Below, piece after piece: positions 55,492-64,000 of a stretch of DNA of 64,000 nt. A model generated the notes under the pieces. It saw only the letters and a program-made list of their open reading frames with translations, made no database searches and was not told the origin of the DNA. Within the stretch, counting starts at the first letter, position 1. Each line of letters begins with the position of its first letter. The stretch is from Domibacillus indicus. Its GTDB lineage: Bacteria > Bacillota > Bacilli > Bacillales > Domibacillaceae. The position numbers and the translations under genes are program-made. The stretch lies in the NCBI RefSeq assembly GCF_000970685.1, contig NZ_LAJB01000027.1, positions 1 through 64,000 on the forward strand, written 5' to 3'.

Positions 55492-56319
55492 GTGGAACAC
55501 TTTCTTGGGAGAGACTGGGAAATAATGCCTGCTGGCGGTATGACAGGAAAAGCATTTTTTGCACGGCATGCTGGAAAAGAACTGTTTTTAAAACGGAATT
55601 CTTCTCCATTTCTTGCCATGCTCTCAGCCGAAGGAATTGTCCCGAAGCTTGTTTGGACAAAGCGTCTTGAAAACGGGGATGTTATTTCCGCACAGCATTG
55701 GATGAATGGAAGAGAGCTTGGACCTGAAGAAATGGAATTAGACCGTGTGGCCCGCCTCATGGGAAAAATACATTCATCCAGGCCGCTTTTAAACATGCTT
55801 AAACGGCTTGGCAAACAGCCAGTCCTGCCGGAAGCAACACTGGACGATATCCGCAGCCAGATAAACCTGGTTTCGGCCCATCCGATTGTGGCAGAAGCGC
55901 TTCGCTTTTTAGAAACAGAATTGCCGAGTGTGCCGGATTGTCAATTCGTTGTTTGCCATACAGATGTGAATCACCACAATTGGCTTCTGTCTGATCAGGA
56001 TGAATTGTTTTTAATTGACTGGGATGGAGCAATGATTGCGGATCCGGCAATGGATATCGGCACCCTGCTGTTTGGGTATGTACAACCAGAGAACTGGACT
56101 TCCTGGCTTGCCCAATATGGATTGTCATTAACACCGGATTTCTTTCACCGTATGAAATGGTATGCGGCTGCCCAGATGCTTTCATCAATCGAATGGAACC
56201 GGGAAAAAACACGTTTCCATGATATGAACCGTGGGCTTGCCTCTTTGAACCAGCTTCTGGAAGTAGAGTATAATTTATTTGGAAATGGAGAGAACAAGCA
56301 AGATGCGTTTAAGAAATAA
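55492..56319 (+). CDS. ytmP: APH-fold phosphotransferase YtmP
   Basis: A 275-residue kinase-like protein of the aminoglycoside phosphotransferase/choline kinase group. The ATP lysine is in [12 protein letters not shown], the catalytic loop is [14 protein letters not shown] (about 168-181) and the metal Asp is in [19 protein letters not shown]. The substrate is unknown. The start is GTG at 55492 with AAAGGTGAG upstream; the frame is open further upstream but runs through a terminator. It overlaps trmB by 17 bp, as in B. subtilis, but the small ytzH gene found there is absent. Confidence 0.87.
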   Translation: MEHFLGRDWEIMPAGGMTGKAFFARHAGKELFLKRNSSPFLAMLSAEGIVPKLVWTKRLENGDVISAQHWMNGRELGPEEMELDRVARLMGKIHSSRPLLNMLKRLGKQPVLPEATLDDIRSQINLVSAHPIVAEALRFLETELPSVPDCQFVVCHTDVNHHNWLLSDQDELFLIDWDGAMIADPAMDIGTLLFGYVQPENWTSWLAQYGLSLTPDFFHRMKWYAAAQMLSSIEWNREKTRFHDMNRGLASLNQLLEVEYNLFGNGENKQDAFKK

Positions 56320-56950
56320 GCCGTGGGCACAGGAAAAGATCAGTGCTTATCCGCAGTATGTTATCCCGGAACCTGAAAAAGCAAAAGGGCGCTGGAATGA
56401 GATTTTCGGCAATAATAACCCGGTCCATATTGAAGTAGGAACCGGAAAAGGGCAGTTTGTTACAGGGATGGCCAGACAGAACCCTGACGTTAATTATATT
56501 GGAATTGAATTGTATGAAAGTGTTATTATTACGGCGCTTGACCGCTTGATTGAAGCGGACCTGCCGAACCTGAAGCTTTTGAATGTGGATGGGGCCGAAC
56601 TGATGAACTATTTTGAAAAAGGAGAAGTGAAGCGGGTTTACTTGAATTTCTCCGATCCATGGCCGAAAACCCGGCATGCAAAGCGGCGCTTAACATACAA
56701 AACATTTTTAAGCCTGTATGAATCACTTATGCCGGAAGGCGGAGAAGTTCATTTTAAAACCGATAATCAGGGCTTATTTGAATTTTCTTTAAAAAGCTTT
56801 TCAGAGTACGGCATGCTTTTAACGTTTGTCAGCCTGGATTTGCATAATAGCGGCTTTGAAGGCAATGTGATGACTGAATATGAAGAGAAGTTTTCTGCTA
56901 AAGGACAGCGTATTTACCGGTCAGAAGCAAAATTCCAGCCCCGCGCATAA
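56303..56950 (+). CDS. trmB: tRNA (guanine-46-N7)-methyltransferase
   Basis: A 215-residue SAM-dependent methyltransferase that adds N7-methyl to G46 in the tRNA variable loop. The SAM loop is [20 protein letters not shown] (about 43-62), and the TrmB signature is [18 protein letters not shown] (about 115-132), followed by [14 protein letters not shown]. The ATG at 56303 has GGAGAG 10 bp upstream. It is coupled to ytmP by overlap. Confidence 0.95.
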   Translation: MRLRNKPWAQEKISAYPQYVIPEPEKAKGRWNEIFGNNNPVHIEVGTGKGQFVTGMARQNPDVNYIGIELYESVIITALDRLIEADLPNLKLLNVDGAELMNYFEKGEVKRVYLNFSDPWPKTRHAKRRLTYKTFLSLYESLMPEGGEVHFKTDNQGLFEFSLKSFSEYGMLLTFVSLDLHNSGFEGNVMTEYEEKFSAKGQRIYRSEAKFQPRA

Positions 56951-56952
56951 AT

Positions 56953-56988
56953 AAAATCCCAAATGGATGTGTTCCGTTTGGGATTTTT
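56953..56988. terminator. Bidirectional terminator between trmB and ytzB
   Basis: AAAATCCCAAA at 56953-56963 pairs with TTTGGGATTTT at 56977-56987. Confidence 0.9.
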
Positions 56989-56993
56989 CTAAG

Positions 56994-57314
56994 TTATACG
57001 GGCTGAACCTGCAGCAATGTGCCGGTTTTAGCATCAGCGGAAAACTCAAATTGTTCATTTCCGTTTTCGCCTGGACGTGAAATACCGCCTTTATAAACAA
57101 GCGCCGGGAAGCCATTGCTGTTTATTTGCTCGGGTTTCATTTGAATCCACGAACCATCGACTGGGCCATTTTGTTTAAAAATATCTTTTACTTTTTTTAA
57201 TACTTTTTCAGGCGGGATATTCATGGCCTCGGATGTTTGCTTTTGAATCAAAACGGTGGCAGCTGCACCTGCGGCAGCACCAATCAAAAAAGCAGTTCGA
57301 CTACGTTTCAACAT
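56994..57314 (-). CDS. ytzB: PepSY-domain small exported or membrane-anchored protein
   Basis: A 106-residue protein. The N terminus is basic and then hydrophobic (KRSRTAFLIGAAAGAAATVL), which acts as a signal or anchor. The rest matches a PepSY-type fold with PPEKVLKKVKDIF, DGSWIQMKPEQ and DAKTGTLLQVQPV. PepSY domains are thought to restrain peptidases or act at the cell surface. The name follows B. subtilis YtzB, which lies at the same place beside ytoP. Confidence 0.75.
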   Translation of the reverse strand: MLKRSRTAFLIGAAAGAAATVLIQKQTSEAMNIPPEKVLKKVKDIFKQNGPVDGSWIQMKPEQINSNGFPALVYKGGISRPGENGNEQFEFSADAKTGTLLQVQPV

Positions 57315-57423
57315 ATAGAAACCCCCTGTTTATCTAATAGATTGCACTCCACTACAGTATACAAGAAGTTGAAAATGAAGAAAACTAAAATGCGCTTCAT
57401 TCCACCCATACGGAGATTTTCGG

Positions 57424-57429
57424 TATAAT
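57424..57429 (+). promoter_or_regulatory. -10 element of the ytoP promoter
   Basis: A perfect TATAAT 34 bp before ytoP; no good -35 partner is seen at 17 bp. Confidence 0.35.
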
Positions 57430-57462
57430 GAACGAAAGAAAAAAGCGGGAGGAATAAAATAA

Positions 57463-58533
57463 ATGAATCAAGAAACGAAAAATTTATTTAAAACACTGAC
57501 AGAGCTGCCAGGCGCACCGGGAAATGAGCATGCGGTGCGCGCATTTATGAAAAAAGAAATGGAGCCATATGCAGACTCCATTATACAAGACAGCCTGGGC
57601 AGCCTGTTCGGCGTGAAAAATGGCGAGGAAAAGGGGCCGCGCGTTATGGTTGCAGGGCATATGGATGAAGTGGCTTTTATGGTCACCGCTATCACAGAGA
57701 ACGGCATGGTCCGCTTTCAAACGCTTGGCGGCTGGTGGAACCAGACCATGCTTGCCCAGCGGGTGAGGATTTATACTCAAAACGGACCGATTGAAGGTGT
57801 TATTTCTTCGACGCCTCCGCATTTATTAACGGAAGACCAGCGGAATAAGCCCATGCAAATTAAAAATATGCAGATCGATATTGGCGCTGATAATAAAGAG
57901 GATGCTGAATCCATTGGAATTAAGCCGGGACAATCTATTTTGCCGGTTTCACCTTTTACCGAGCTGGCCAATCCTAAAAAGATTATGGCAAAAGCATGGG
58001 ATAATCGGTATGGATGCGGACTGGCGGTTGAGCTGTTGAAAGAACTGGATGGAAAAATGCTGCCGAACATTCTTTATTCTGGAGCGACTGTTCAAGAAGA
58101 AGTAGGCCTTCGGGGGGCACAGACAGCGGCTCATTTAATTAATCCGGACATCTTTTTTGCACTTGATGCAAGTCCAGCCAACGACGCTTCGGGAGATAAA
58201 AATGAATTCGGACAGCTCGGCAAGGGTGTATTGCTTCGGATTTTTGACCGGTCGATGGTAACACACGGCGGTATACGTGACTTTGTGCTTGACACGGCAG
58301 AATCTCATCATATTCCGTACCAATACTTTGTTTCGCCGGGCGGGACAGATGCGGGGCGCGTTCATACAACGGGAAGAGGAGTGCCAAGCGCCGTGATTGG
58401 GATTTGTTCACGTTATATTCATACACATTCCTCTATTATTCATACGGATGACTATCTTGCAGCAAAAGAATTGCTTGTCCGGCTTGTTTCAACAATGGAT
58501 AAAACAACCGCTGAGACAATTAAGCAATACTAA
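57463..58533 (+). CDS. ytoP: M42 family aminopeptidase YtoP
   Basis: A 356-residue cobalt or zinc aminopeptidase of the M42 (glutamyl aminopeptidase/DapE-like) family, cytoplasmic. The metal His-Asp site is [14 protein letters not shown] (His about 65), the bridging Asp is in [12 protein letters not shown], catalytic Glu pair in [12 protein letters not shown], Asp in [11 protein letters not shown] and the C-terminal His in [22 protein letters not shown] precedes the ATG. ytpQ follows 17 bp later. Confidence 0.92.
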   Translation: MNQETKNLFKTLTELPGAPGNEHAVRAFMKKEMEPYADSIIQDSLGSLFGVKNGEEKGPRVMVAGHMDEVAFMVTAITENGMVRFQTLGGWWNQTMLAQRVRIYTQNGPIEGVISSTPPHLLTEDQRNKPMQIKNMQIDIGADNKEDAESIGIKPGQSILPVSPFTELANPKKIMAKAWDNRYGCGLAVELLKELDGKMLPNILYSGATVQEEVGLRGAQTAAHLINPDIFFALDASPANDASGDKNEFGQLGKGVLLRIFDRSMVTHGGIRDFVLDTAESHHIPYQYFVSPGGTDAGRVHTTGRGVPSAVIGICSRYIHTHSSIIHTDDYLAAKELLVRLVSTMDKTTAETIKQY

Positions 58534-58550
58534 TGGAAAGAAGGAATTAG

Positions 58551-59351
58551 ATGTCTACCTTAAAACTAAAACGAGCGCTTGAAAAAGCGCTGCAGCAGCC
58601 GAACCGTTCTCTTTTCTTTGACCGTGAAAAAGAAGAAATGCGCATTGAAAACAGTGAGACGAAAAAAGGAGTCACAGTAGCGCTTGGCGGTATCCTGGCT
58701 AAATTTGAAGGCAATGTTGAAAAAGCGGCGGAAGAAACGGTTTATTATGTAAACGAAGCACTTAATGCTTTTGACGGTGCGGGTATAAAAGAAGAAAAAG
58801 AAAAACGGATTTTTCCAGTTATTCGGTCTGCTTCATTTCCAGCTGAAGCAGAAGAAGGCGTACCGCTTTTTTGGGACGAGCATACGGCGGAAACCCGTAT
58901 TTATTATGCGCTGGATCTGGGCACCACGTACCGCCTGATTGATGAAAAGCTCATGGCCAAAGAGAACTGGACAGCAGAGCAGATCAGAGAAATTGCCCGC
59001 TTCAATCTCCGTTCCCTGCCGGTTGAAATGAAAAAAGACACGGTGGCCGGAAATGTGTTTTATTTCTTAAATACAAATGACGGCTATGATGCCACTCGAA
59101 TATTAAATGAAAAGTTTTTAAAGGAAATGAGCGAGAAAGTGGAAGGAGCTATGACGGTTTCTGTTCCTCATGGAGATGTGCTTATTATTGGTGACATTCG
59201 AAATGAAACAGGCTATGACGTTCTGGCTCAGATGGCGATGAGTTTCTTTGCAGCCGGCCGCGTGCCGATTACTGCTCTTTCTTTTATTTATGAAGACGGG
59301 CACCTTGAGCCTGTATTTATTCTGGCCAAAAACCGTCCGCACAAAGACTGA
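58551..59351 (+). CDS. ytpQ: YtpQ protein (DUF1444)
   Basis: A 266-residue soluble protein of the DUF1444 family. Recognisable stretches are [40 protein letters not shown] and the C-terminal [20 protein letters not shown]. The function is unknown. In B. subtilis ytpP, a thioredoxin-like gene, lies between ytoP and ytpQ; it is missing here. A terminator overlaps its 3' end. Confidence 0.87.
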   Translation: MSTLKLKRALEKALQQPNRSLFFDREKEEMRIENSETKKGVTVALGGILAKFEGNVEKAAEETVYYVNEALNAFDGAGIKEEKEKRIFPVIRSASFPAEAEEGVPLFWDEHTAETRIYYALDLGTTYRLIDEKLMAKENWTAEQIREIARFNLRSLPVEMKKDTVAGNVFYFLNTNDGYDATRILNEKFLKEMSEKVEGAMTVSVPHGDVLIIGDIRNETGYDVLAQMAMSFFAAGRVPITALSFIYEDGHLEPVFILAKNRPHKD

Positions 59352-59375
59352 CTTCTTTGCGGGACGGTTCTTTTT
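59331..59375 (+). terminator. Terminator at the end of ytpQ
   Basis: AACCGTCCGCACAAAG at 59331-59346 pairs, with one mismatch, with CTTTGCGGGACGGTT at 59355-59369, followed by CTTTTT. It overlaps the ytpQ coding end. Confidence 0.85.
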
Positions 59376-59472
59376 CATCCCCATCTATTTTCCCAAAATT
59401 TCGTTTTGCTGTTAACAAATCGCGGATAGTTGGTACAATGAAAAAGACTTCAAGGAGAAAGAGTGATTATGA

Positions 59473-61749
59473 ATGAGTATGTTTAAAAAAATTCTCTCCT
59501 ATTTTAGAGAAGAAATTGAAATTATTGAAGAAGACGAGACAGAACTCGATAATAAAAAAGAAGAAGTCGAACGGAAACCGGCAGAGAAAGCACGACCAGA
59601 GCCTTCTGCGCCTGCTGTGCAAAAACAGTCAATCCCTGTTATTCCATCTGTTCAGCAAATTTCAACGCGTGTTGCGTATCGGTATCCAACCCTAAAGCGA
59701 AACAGCCATGAAGAGGCGCCGCGCCGGCGAAACCGTTCAAACCGGACTGAGTCAGACCAGCCATTTCCGGCTGAACCTTCAGCCAATGAATATTCACAGA
59801 AACCGGTGTATACGCCTGTGTCAGGTATAGCACCGCGTCCATTTAAACCGACAGAAATTCCATCACCGATTTATGGATTCCGGGCCCGTCCGGCTAAAGA
59901 AGATGCGCGGACCGTCCGCAGTGAAGAGCGCGAAAAAGCGAATGAACCGCTTTTGCTGTTTACAAAAGAGCAGTCAAAGCGGCCGGCTGAACGTCAAAAA
60001 GCCATTCATCGAGAAGAGGAACCGATTGTTTCAGAAAAGCCATCCCTGTTAAGAGAAAAGCCGCCATCTGTTCATGGTGAAAGCAGCAAGCTTCCGCCGC
60101 CGGCTGAACAGCCAGAAAAAAAACGGGAGCGGCGCCATTCGCCATTTAATGTGGTAATGCTGAAAAAAGACCGTGAAAAAATGGTCAGGCCGGCTTTAAA
60201 GCAACAGCCAGCATCCGCTTTAAAAGGCGGCTTGAAAGAAGAGCCGAAAGAAGTTTCAAAAGAAAGTCTGGAAGAAACCGTAAAAAAAGAACAAACGCTT
60301 CCGCCAGTTTCGCCGGTTCAAGAAGCGAAAGCTGTTCGGCCGCCGCTGTCATTTTTAACGCCTCCTGCTAAAAAAGCAGCAGACGATACATGGGTACAGG
60401 AAAAATCAGCGCTATTAAATGAGACATTAAAAAGCTTTAATATCGATGCCCGTGTTACAGGCGTGACGACCGGCCCGTCTATTACGCGCTTCGAGGTAAC
60501 GCCGTCAATTGGTGTAAAGGTAAGCAAAATTGTTAGTTTGACAGATGATATTAAACGCAGCCTTGCTGCGCGGACGATCCGGATTGAAGCTCCTATACCG
60601 GGAACACAGGTTGTCGGCATTGAATTGCCTAATGAAAAAAGCCGGCCGGTATTTATTAGTGAAATTATCGGGCACAGCAGTTTCCAGATGGCCTCCTCAC
60701 CGCTGGCTTCAGCGCTTGGTCTCGATATTGCCGGAAATCCGGTTGTGCTCGATTTGCAGAAAATGCCCCATGGATTAATTGCAGGGGCCACGGGATCCGG
60801 AAAAAGTGTCTGCATTAACTCTATTTTGGTAAGCCTTTTATACAAATCAGCACCGCATGAGTTAAAGCTGCTGCTGATTGATCCCAAAATGGTTGAACTT
60901 ACCCCTTATAACGGCATTCCGCATTTAGCGAGCCCGGTTATTACAGATGTAAAAGCAGCAACAGCAGCGCTTAAATGGGCGGTAGAAGAAATGGAGCGCC
61001 GCTATCAGCTGTTTGTTCATGCGGGTGTACGGGACATGGCATCGTATAATGTAAAAGTAAGCGAGTCGGAGTTTAACGAACCGCATCTGCCTTACCTTGT
61101 TATTGTAATTGATGAGCTGGCGGATCTTATGATGATGGCTCCGGGTGAAGTAGAAGAGTCCATCTGCCGGATTGCCCAGAAAGCGCGGGCCTGTGGAATT
61201 CATTTAATTGTGGCTACACAGCGTCCATCGGTTGATGTTATTACGGGCCTGATTAAAGCTAATATTCCAACGCGAATTGCGTTTTCAGTTTCTTCACAAA
61301 TTGATTCACGCACGATTTTAGACAAGGTCGGCGCGGAGAAACTGCTTGGCAAGGGTGATATGCTTTATCTTGGCAATGGAGCGAGTGAAGCGGTCCGTCT
61401 GCAGGGAACATTCGTTACAAATGAAGAAATTGACGAAGCCGTCCGCTTTGTCAGCCAGCAGCAAAAGCCTGAATATTTATTTCAGCAGGAAGAGCTGCTT
61501 CAAAAAGCGGCTCTTCACGAGGAAGAAGATGAGCTGTTCCAGGAAGCATGCGAGCTCGTTGTCCGTCAAAGAGGGGCTTCCACCTCCATGCTGCAGCGGA
61601 ACTTAAAAGTCGGCTACAATCGAGCGGCGCGCTTAATTGAAATGATGGAAGAGAAGGGGCTTGTATCCGGCCAGCGGGCCGGCCGGCCGCGGGAGGTTCT
61701 CATTTCAGAAGAAGAATTTCTTGCTTATTTGGAGGAATCCAATCAATAA
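59473..61749 (+). CDS. sftA: FtsK/SpoIIIE-family DNA translocase SftA
   Basis: A 758-residue ATP-driven DNA translocase. Unlike SpoIIIE it has no membrane helices. The N-terminal 300 residues are charged, rich in Pro, Lys and Glu and probably disordered. The motor core has Walker A GATGSGKSVCINSI (about 438-451) and Walker B YLVIVIDELADLMMM. The C-terminal winged-helix gamma domain (LQRNLKVGYNRAARLIEMME) reads DNA polarity sequences. SftA of B. subtilis clears DNA from the septum and is about 952 residues, so the linker is shorter here. An extended -10 (TG-G-TACAAT at 59431-59439) stands upstream; the ribosome binding site is weak. Confidence 0.93.
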   Translation: MSMFKKILSYFREEIEIIEEDETELDNKKEEVERKPAEKARPEPSAPAVQKQSIPVIPSVQQISTRVAYRYPTLKRNSHEEAPRRRNRSNRTESDQPFPAEPSANEYSQKPVYTPVSGIAPRPFKPTEIPSPIYGFRARPAKEDARTVRSEEREKANEPLLLFTKEQSKRPAERQKAIHREEEPIVSEKPSLLREKPPSVHGESSKLPPPAEQPEKKRERRHSPFNVVMLKKDREKMVRPALKQQPASALKGGLKEEPKEVSKESLEETVKKEQTLPPVSPVQEAKAVRPPLSFLTPPAKKAADDTWVQEKSALLNETLKSFNIDARVTGVTTGPSITRFEVTPSIGVKVSKIVSLTDDIKRSLAARTIRIEAPIPGTQVVGIELPNEKSRPVFISEIIGHSSFQMASSPLASALGLDIAGNPVVLDLQKMPHGLIAGATGSGKSVCINSILVSLLYKSAPHELKLLLIDPKMVELTPYNGIPHLASPVITDVKAATAALKWAVEEMERRYQLFVHAGVRDMASYNVKVSESEFNEPHLPYLVIVIDELADLMMMAPGEVEESICRIAQKARACGIHLIVATQRPSVDVITGLIKANIPTRIAFSVSSQIDSRTILDKVGAEKLLGKGDMLYLGNGASEAVRLQGTFVTNEEIDEAVRFVSQQQKPEYLFQQEELLQKAALHEEEDELFQEACELVVRQRGASTSMLQRNLKVGYNRAARLIEMMEEKGLVSGQRAGRPREVLISEEEFLAYLEESNQ

Positions 61750-61750
61750 G

Positions 61751-61773
61751 CCGGTGCTTTTGCACCGGTTTTT
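61751..61773 (+). terminator. Terminator after sftA
   Basis: CCGGTGC at 61751-61757 pairs with GCACCGG at 61762-61768 around a TTTT loop, and a T-run follows. Confidence 0.9.
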
Positions 61774-61784
61774 CCAAAGAATAG

Positions 61785-61810
61785 TCACTTTTTAAAAAAA
61801 GTGATATAAT
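61785..61810 (+). promoter_or_regulatory. murC promoter with an overlapping palindrome
   Basis: TG-A-TATAAT at 61802-61810 is an extended -10. A near-perfect inverted repeat, TCACTTTTT then AAAAAGTGA, occupies 61785-61804 and runs into it. The repeat could be an operator or chance in AT-rich DNA. Confidence 0.5.
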
Positions 61811-61903
61811 GAACAAATGCAATGATTGACTGCCATCCGTTTCAAATGAAGCGGCACTACATATACTACATGTAAAAGGCTAGAGAATGCTGGAGGTTTA
61901 ATG

Positions 61904-63202
61904 ATGACAACCTATCATTTTGTTGGTATAAAAGGCTCTGGAATGAGCGCCCTTGCCCATATTCTTCATGATAAAGGATATGATGTCCAGGGATCAGACG
62001 TAGAAAAAACGTTCTTTACACAAAAAGCGCTTGAAGAAGCAGGCATTTTAATTTTGCCATTTAATGAAAACAATATTCAAGAAGGCATGACCGTTATTGC
62101 GGGAAATGCGTTTGGTGATGACCATGAAGAAATTAAGCGGGCCAGAGAAATAGAAGTTCCGGTAGTCCGCTATCACACGTTTTTAGGAGATTTCATTCAA
62201 AATTTTACGAGTGTAGCGATTACAGGATCGCATGGAAAGACGTCAACCACTGGCCTTATGTCACACGTAGTAAGCGGTGCAGCGCCAACGTCTTATTTAA
62301 TCGGCGATGGAACCGGACGGGGAGCAAAAGATGCGGAGTATTTTGTATTTGAAGCGTGTGAATACCGCCGCCACTTCCTCTCATATTCTCCTGATTATGC
62401 GGTTATGACGAATATCGACTTTGATCATCCTGATTACTTTGCTGATGTACAGGATGTTTTGTCTGCGTTCCAGCAAATGGCGATGCAAGTGAAAAAAGCT
62501 ATTTTTGCCTGCGGGGATGATGAATATTTGCAGGGCATCCAGGCGAATGTACCGGTTGTTTTTTATGGCTTTGGTGAAGAAAATGATTTTCAGGCCCGTA
62601 ATACGTCCTTTGACGAAAACGGAACAACATTTGATGTGTTTGTCCGAAATGAATTTTATGCCACATTCCGCATTGCCGGCTATGGAGAACACAATGTGTT
62701 AAACGCATTGTCTGTAATTGGTCTTTGCCACTACGAAGAAATTGATACAGACATTGTAAAAGAACGCCTGATGACATTTTCAGGTGTAAAACGCCGTTTC
62801 TCTGAAAAGCAGGCCGGGGAGCAGGTGCTGATTGATGATTATGCGCATCATCCAACTGAAATACGCGCTACCATTAATGCAGCGCGCCAAAAATACCCTC
62901 AGCGTGAAATTGTTGCAGTGTTTCAGCCGCATACTTTTTCCCGGACACAAACGTTCCTGGATGAATTTGCAGACAGCCTGAACAAAGCAGACGCTGTTTA
63001 TTTGTGTGATATTTTTGGTTCCGCCCGTGAAAACCACGGCAAGCTAACAATAGAAGATCTGCAGGAAAAAATCCCGGGTGCGCAATTAATAAAAGAAGAC
63101 GGCACTGCTGTTTTAAAAGAGCATCAGAACGGCGTCCTTATTTTTATGGGCGCAGGTGACATTCAAAAATTCCAGGCAGCTTACGAAGAAGAGCTTGCTT
63201 AA
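61904..63202 (+). CDS. murC: UDP-N-acetylmuramate--L-alanine ligase
   Basis: A 432-residue Mur ligase that adds L-alanine to UDP-MurNAc, the first peptide step of peptidoglycan synthesis. The N-terminal UDP-binding domain starts with [17 protein letters not shown], the ATP P-loop is [13 protein letters not shown] (about 106-118), and the central motif is [13 protein letters not shown]. The C-terminal domain has [14 protein letters not shown] and FQPHTFSRT. The second of two adjacent ATG codons has better spacing from TGGAGG. It stands alone after sftA with its own promoter and terminator. Confidence 0.96.
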   Translation: MTTYHFVGIKGSGMSALAHILHDKGYDVQGSDVEKTFFTQKALEEAGILILPFNENNIQEGMTVIAGNAFGDDHEEIKRAREIEVPVVRYHTFLGDFIQNFTSVAITGSHGKTSTTGLMSHVVSGAAPTSYLIGDGTGRGAKDAEYFVFEACEYRRHFLSYSPDYAVMTNIDFDHPDYFADVQDVLSAFQQMAMQVKKAIFACGDDEYLQGIQANVPVVFYGFGEENDFQARNTSFDENGTTFDVFVRNEFYATFRIAGYGEHNVLNALSVIGLCHYEEIDTDIVKERLMTFSGVKRRFSEKQAGEQVLIDDYAHHPTEIRATINAARQKYPQREIVAVFQPHTFSRTQTFLDEFADSLNKADAVYLCDIFGSARENHGKLTIEDLQEKIPGAQLIKEDGTAVLKEHQNGVLIFMGAGDIQKFQAAYEEELA

Positions 63203-63207
63203 TAAGA

Positions 63208-63239
63208 AACGCCCCTGCCAATACAGGCAGGGGCGTTTT
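63208..63239. terminator. Bidirectional terminator between murC and the M29 peptidase
   Basis: AAACGCCCCTGCC at 63208-63220 pairs with GGCAGGGGCGTTT at 63227-63239; both flanks suit termination. Confidence 0.92.
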
Positions 63240-63241
63240 GT

Positions 63242-64000
63242 TTACTTTAAGTTTTCTGGATTTAACCCTTGCAGCTCTGGCAGTACAAAACGTCCGTCTT
63301 TGCGGACCAGCACACCGTCAAACCATATTTCACCGCCGCCGTATTCAGGGCGCTGAATGTTAACCATATCCCAGTGGATATTGGAATGGTTGCCGTTGTA
63401 AGCATCGTCATAACATTCACCCGGTGTAAAATGAAAGCTGCCGTCGATTTTTTCATCAAAAAGGATGTCCTGCATCGGATGGAGAATGTACGGATTGACG
63501 CCGATGGCAAATTCTCCAATAAAGCGTGCTCCTTCATCTGTGTCAAAAATCTCGTTGATACGTGTAACATCATTTGCATACGCATCAATGATCCTGCCGT
63601 TTTTAAACCGCAGTTTCACATTTTCAAAAGTAAAGCCGTTGTAGGGAGAAGGAGTATTGAACGAAATAACTCCATTAACCGAATCGCGTACAGGAGCCGT
63701 GTACACTTCTCCATCTGGAATATTTAAGCGGCCGGCACATTTAATAGCCGGAATATCTTTAATTGAAAAGGTTAAATCAGTTCCAGGCCCTTTGAGCTGA
63801 ACTTTATCCGTTTGATTCATCAATTCTACAAGCGGCTCCATTGCCGCATCCATTTTGCTGTAATCAAGGTTGCATACATCAAAATAGAAGTCCTCAAACG
63901 CTTCCGTGCTCATTTTGGCAAGCTGTGCCATTGATGAAGTCGGGTAGCGGAGCACTACCCACTTAGTTTTGGGCACCCTGATTTCACGGTGAACTTTTTT
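63242..64000 (-). CDS. M29 family aminopeptidase (AmpS-like), 5' end beyond the window
   Basis: The C-terminal 252 residues of a thermophilic-type M29 metallo-aminopeptidase; the frame is still open at the window edge ([20 protein letters not shown]), so the first 120 to 160 residues are missing. Metal-ligand regions of the family are present: [17 protein letters not shown] with Glu, [15 protein letters not shown], and [10 protein letters not shown] with His and Asp. It ends in [17 protein letters not shown]. AmpS of B. subtilis is the likely relative, but the name is not certain. Confidence 0.88.
   Translation of the reverse strand, partial: KKVHREIRVPKTKWVVLRYPTSSMAQLAKMSTEAFEDFYFDVCNLDYSKMDAAMEPLVELMNQTDKVQLKGPGTDLTFSIKDIPAIKCAGRLNIPDGEVYTAPVRDSVNGVISFNTPSPYNGFTFENVKLRFKNGRIIDAYANDVTRINEIFDTDEGARFIGEFAIGVNPYILHPMQDILFDEKIDGSFHFTPGECYDDAYNGNHSNIHWDMVNIQRPEYGGGEIWFDGVLVRKDGRFVLPELQGLNPENLK

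Noticed and set aside
59463-59487. Alternative ATG before sftA in another frame
   Set aside because: It gives only five codons before a stop; the in-frame ATG at 59473 leads into the translocase.

Overview
The window is a chromosomal segment from a Bacillus-like member of the Bacillaceae; the genus cannot be fixed from the sequence alone. Gene content and order follow two Bacillus subtilis neighbourhoods. The yug block (patB, yugE, alaR-alaT, yugI, yugJ, pgi) is joined here to the glg-men-yt block (glgBCDAP, menFDHBEC with menA divergent, then dps, ytkD, ytmA, pckA, metK, ytpAB, ytqAB, leuS, ytgP, pepV, amyX, trmB, ytoP, sftA, murC). The Gram-positive style of signals fits: strong AGGAGG-like ribosome binding sites, GTG and TTG starts, U-tailed terminators, an S-box riboswitch, a sigma-B promoter, menaquinone synthesis and sporulation-related genes. 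No phage, transposon, CRISPR or plasmid genes were seen.

Layout: 1-151 holds the end of a plus-strand structured RNA with a strong terminator. 215-9425 is amino-acid and central carbon metabolism (PatB, AlaR/AlaT, an NSS-type transporter, GudB, YugJ, Pgi). 9520-9592 is a lone tRNA-Ala(GGC), followed by an MgtC-family gene. 10483-12627 is a 5S rRNA gene with 20 tRNAs; it has its own promoters and no 16S or 23S gene. 12818-20686 is the glycogen operon glgBCDAP. 20775-30238 carries yteA, the menaquinone genes and yidD/ytzI. 30274-33030 carries stress and small-protein genes (dps, ytkD, ytmA, ytmB). 33098-41605 carries pckA and metK (divergent), ytoA, the sesquarterpene genes ytpA-ytpB, a luciferase-like monooxygenase and the ytqA-ytqB pair. 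41694-44624 is leuS, with an unusual leader, and ytwF. 44673-44822 is an array of eight GGCGC elements spaced by about 21 bp. 44829-64000 carries cell-wall genes (ytgP, murC), translation and RNA genes (ytzG, thpR, trmB), peptidases (pepV, ytoP, an M29 peptidase), the pullulanase amyX and the DNA translocase sftA.

Functional links: AmyX and GlgP together degrade the polymer that GlgB, C, D and A build, while Pgi and PckA feed hexose phosphate metabolism. MenA-F supply menaquinone. MetK supplies S-adenosylmethionine to the methyltransferases YtqB and TrmB and to the radical-SAM protein YtqA. No clearly new multi-gene system is present. The observations most worth a second look are the symmetric 21-bp GGCGC array, the miniature T-box-like attenuator before leuS, the self-standing 5S-tRNA operon, and the unidentified structured RNA at the left edge.
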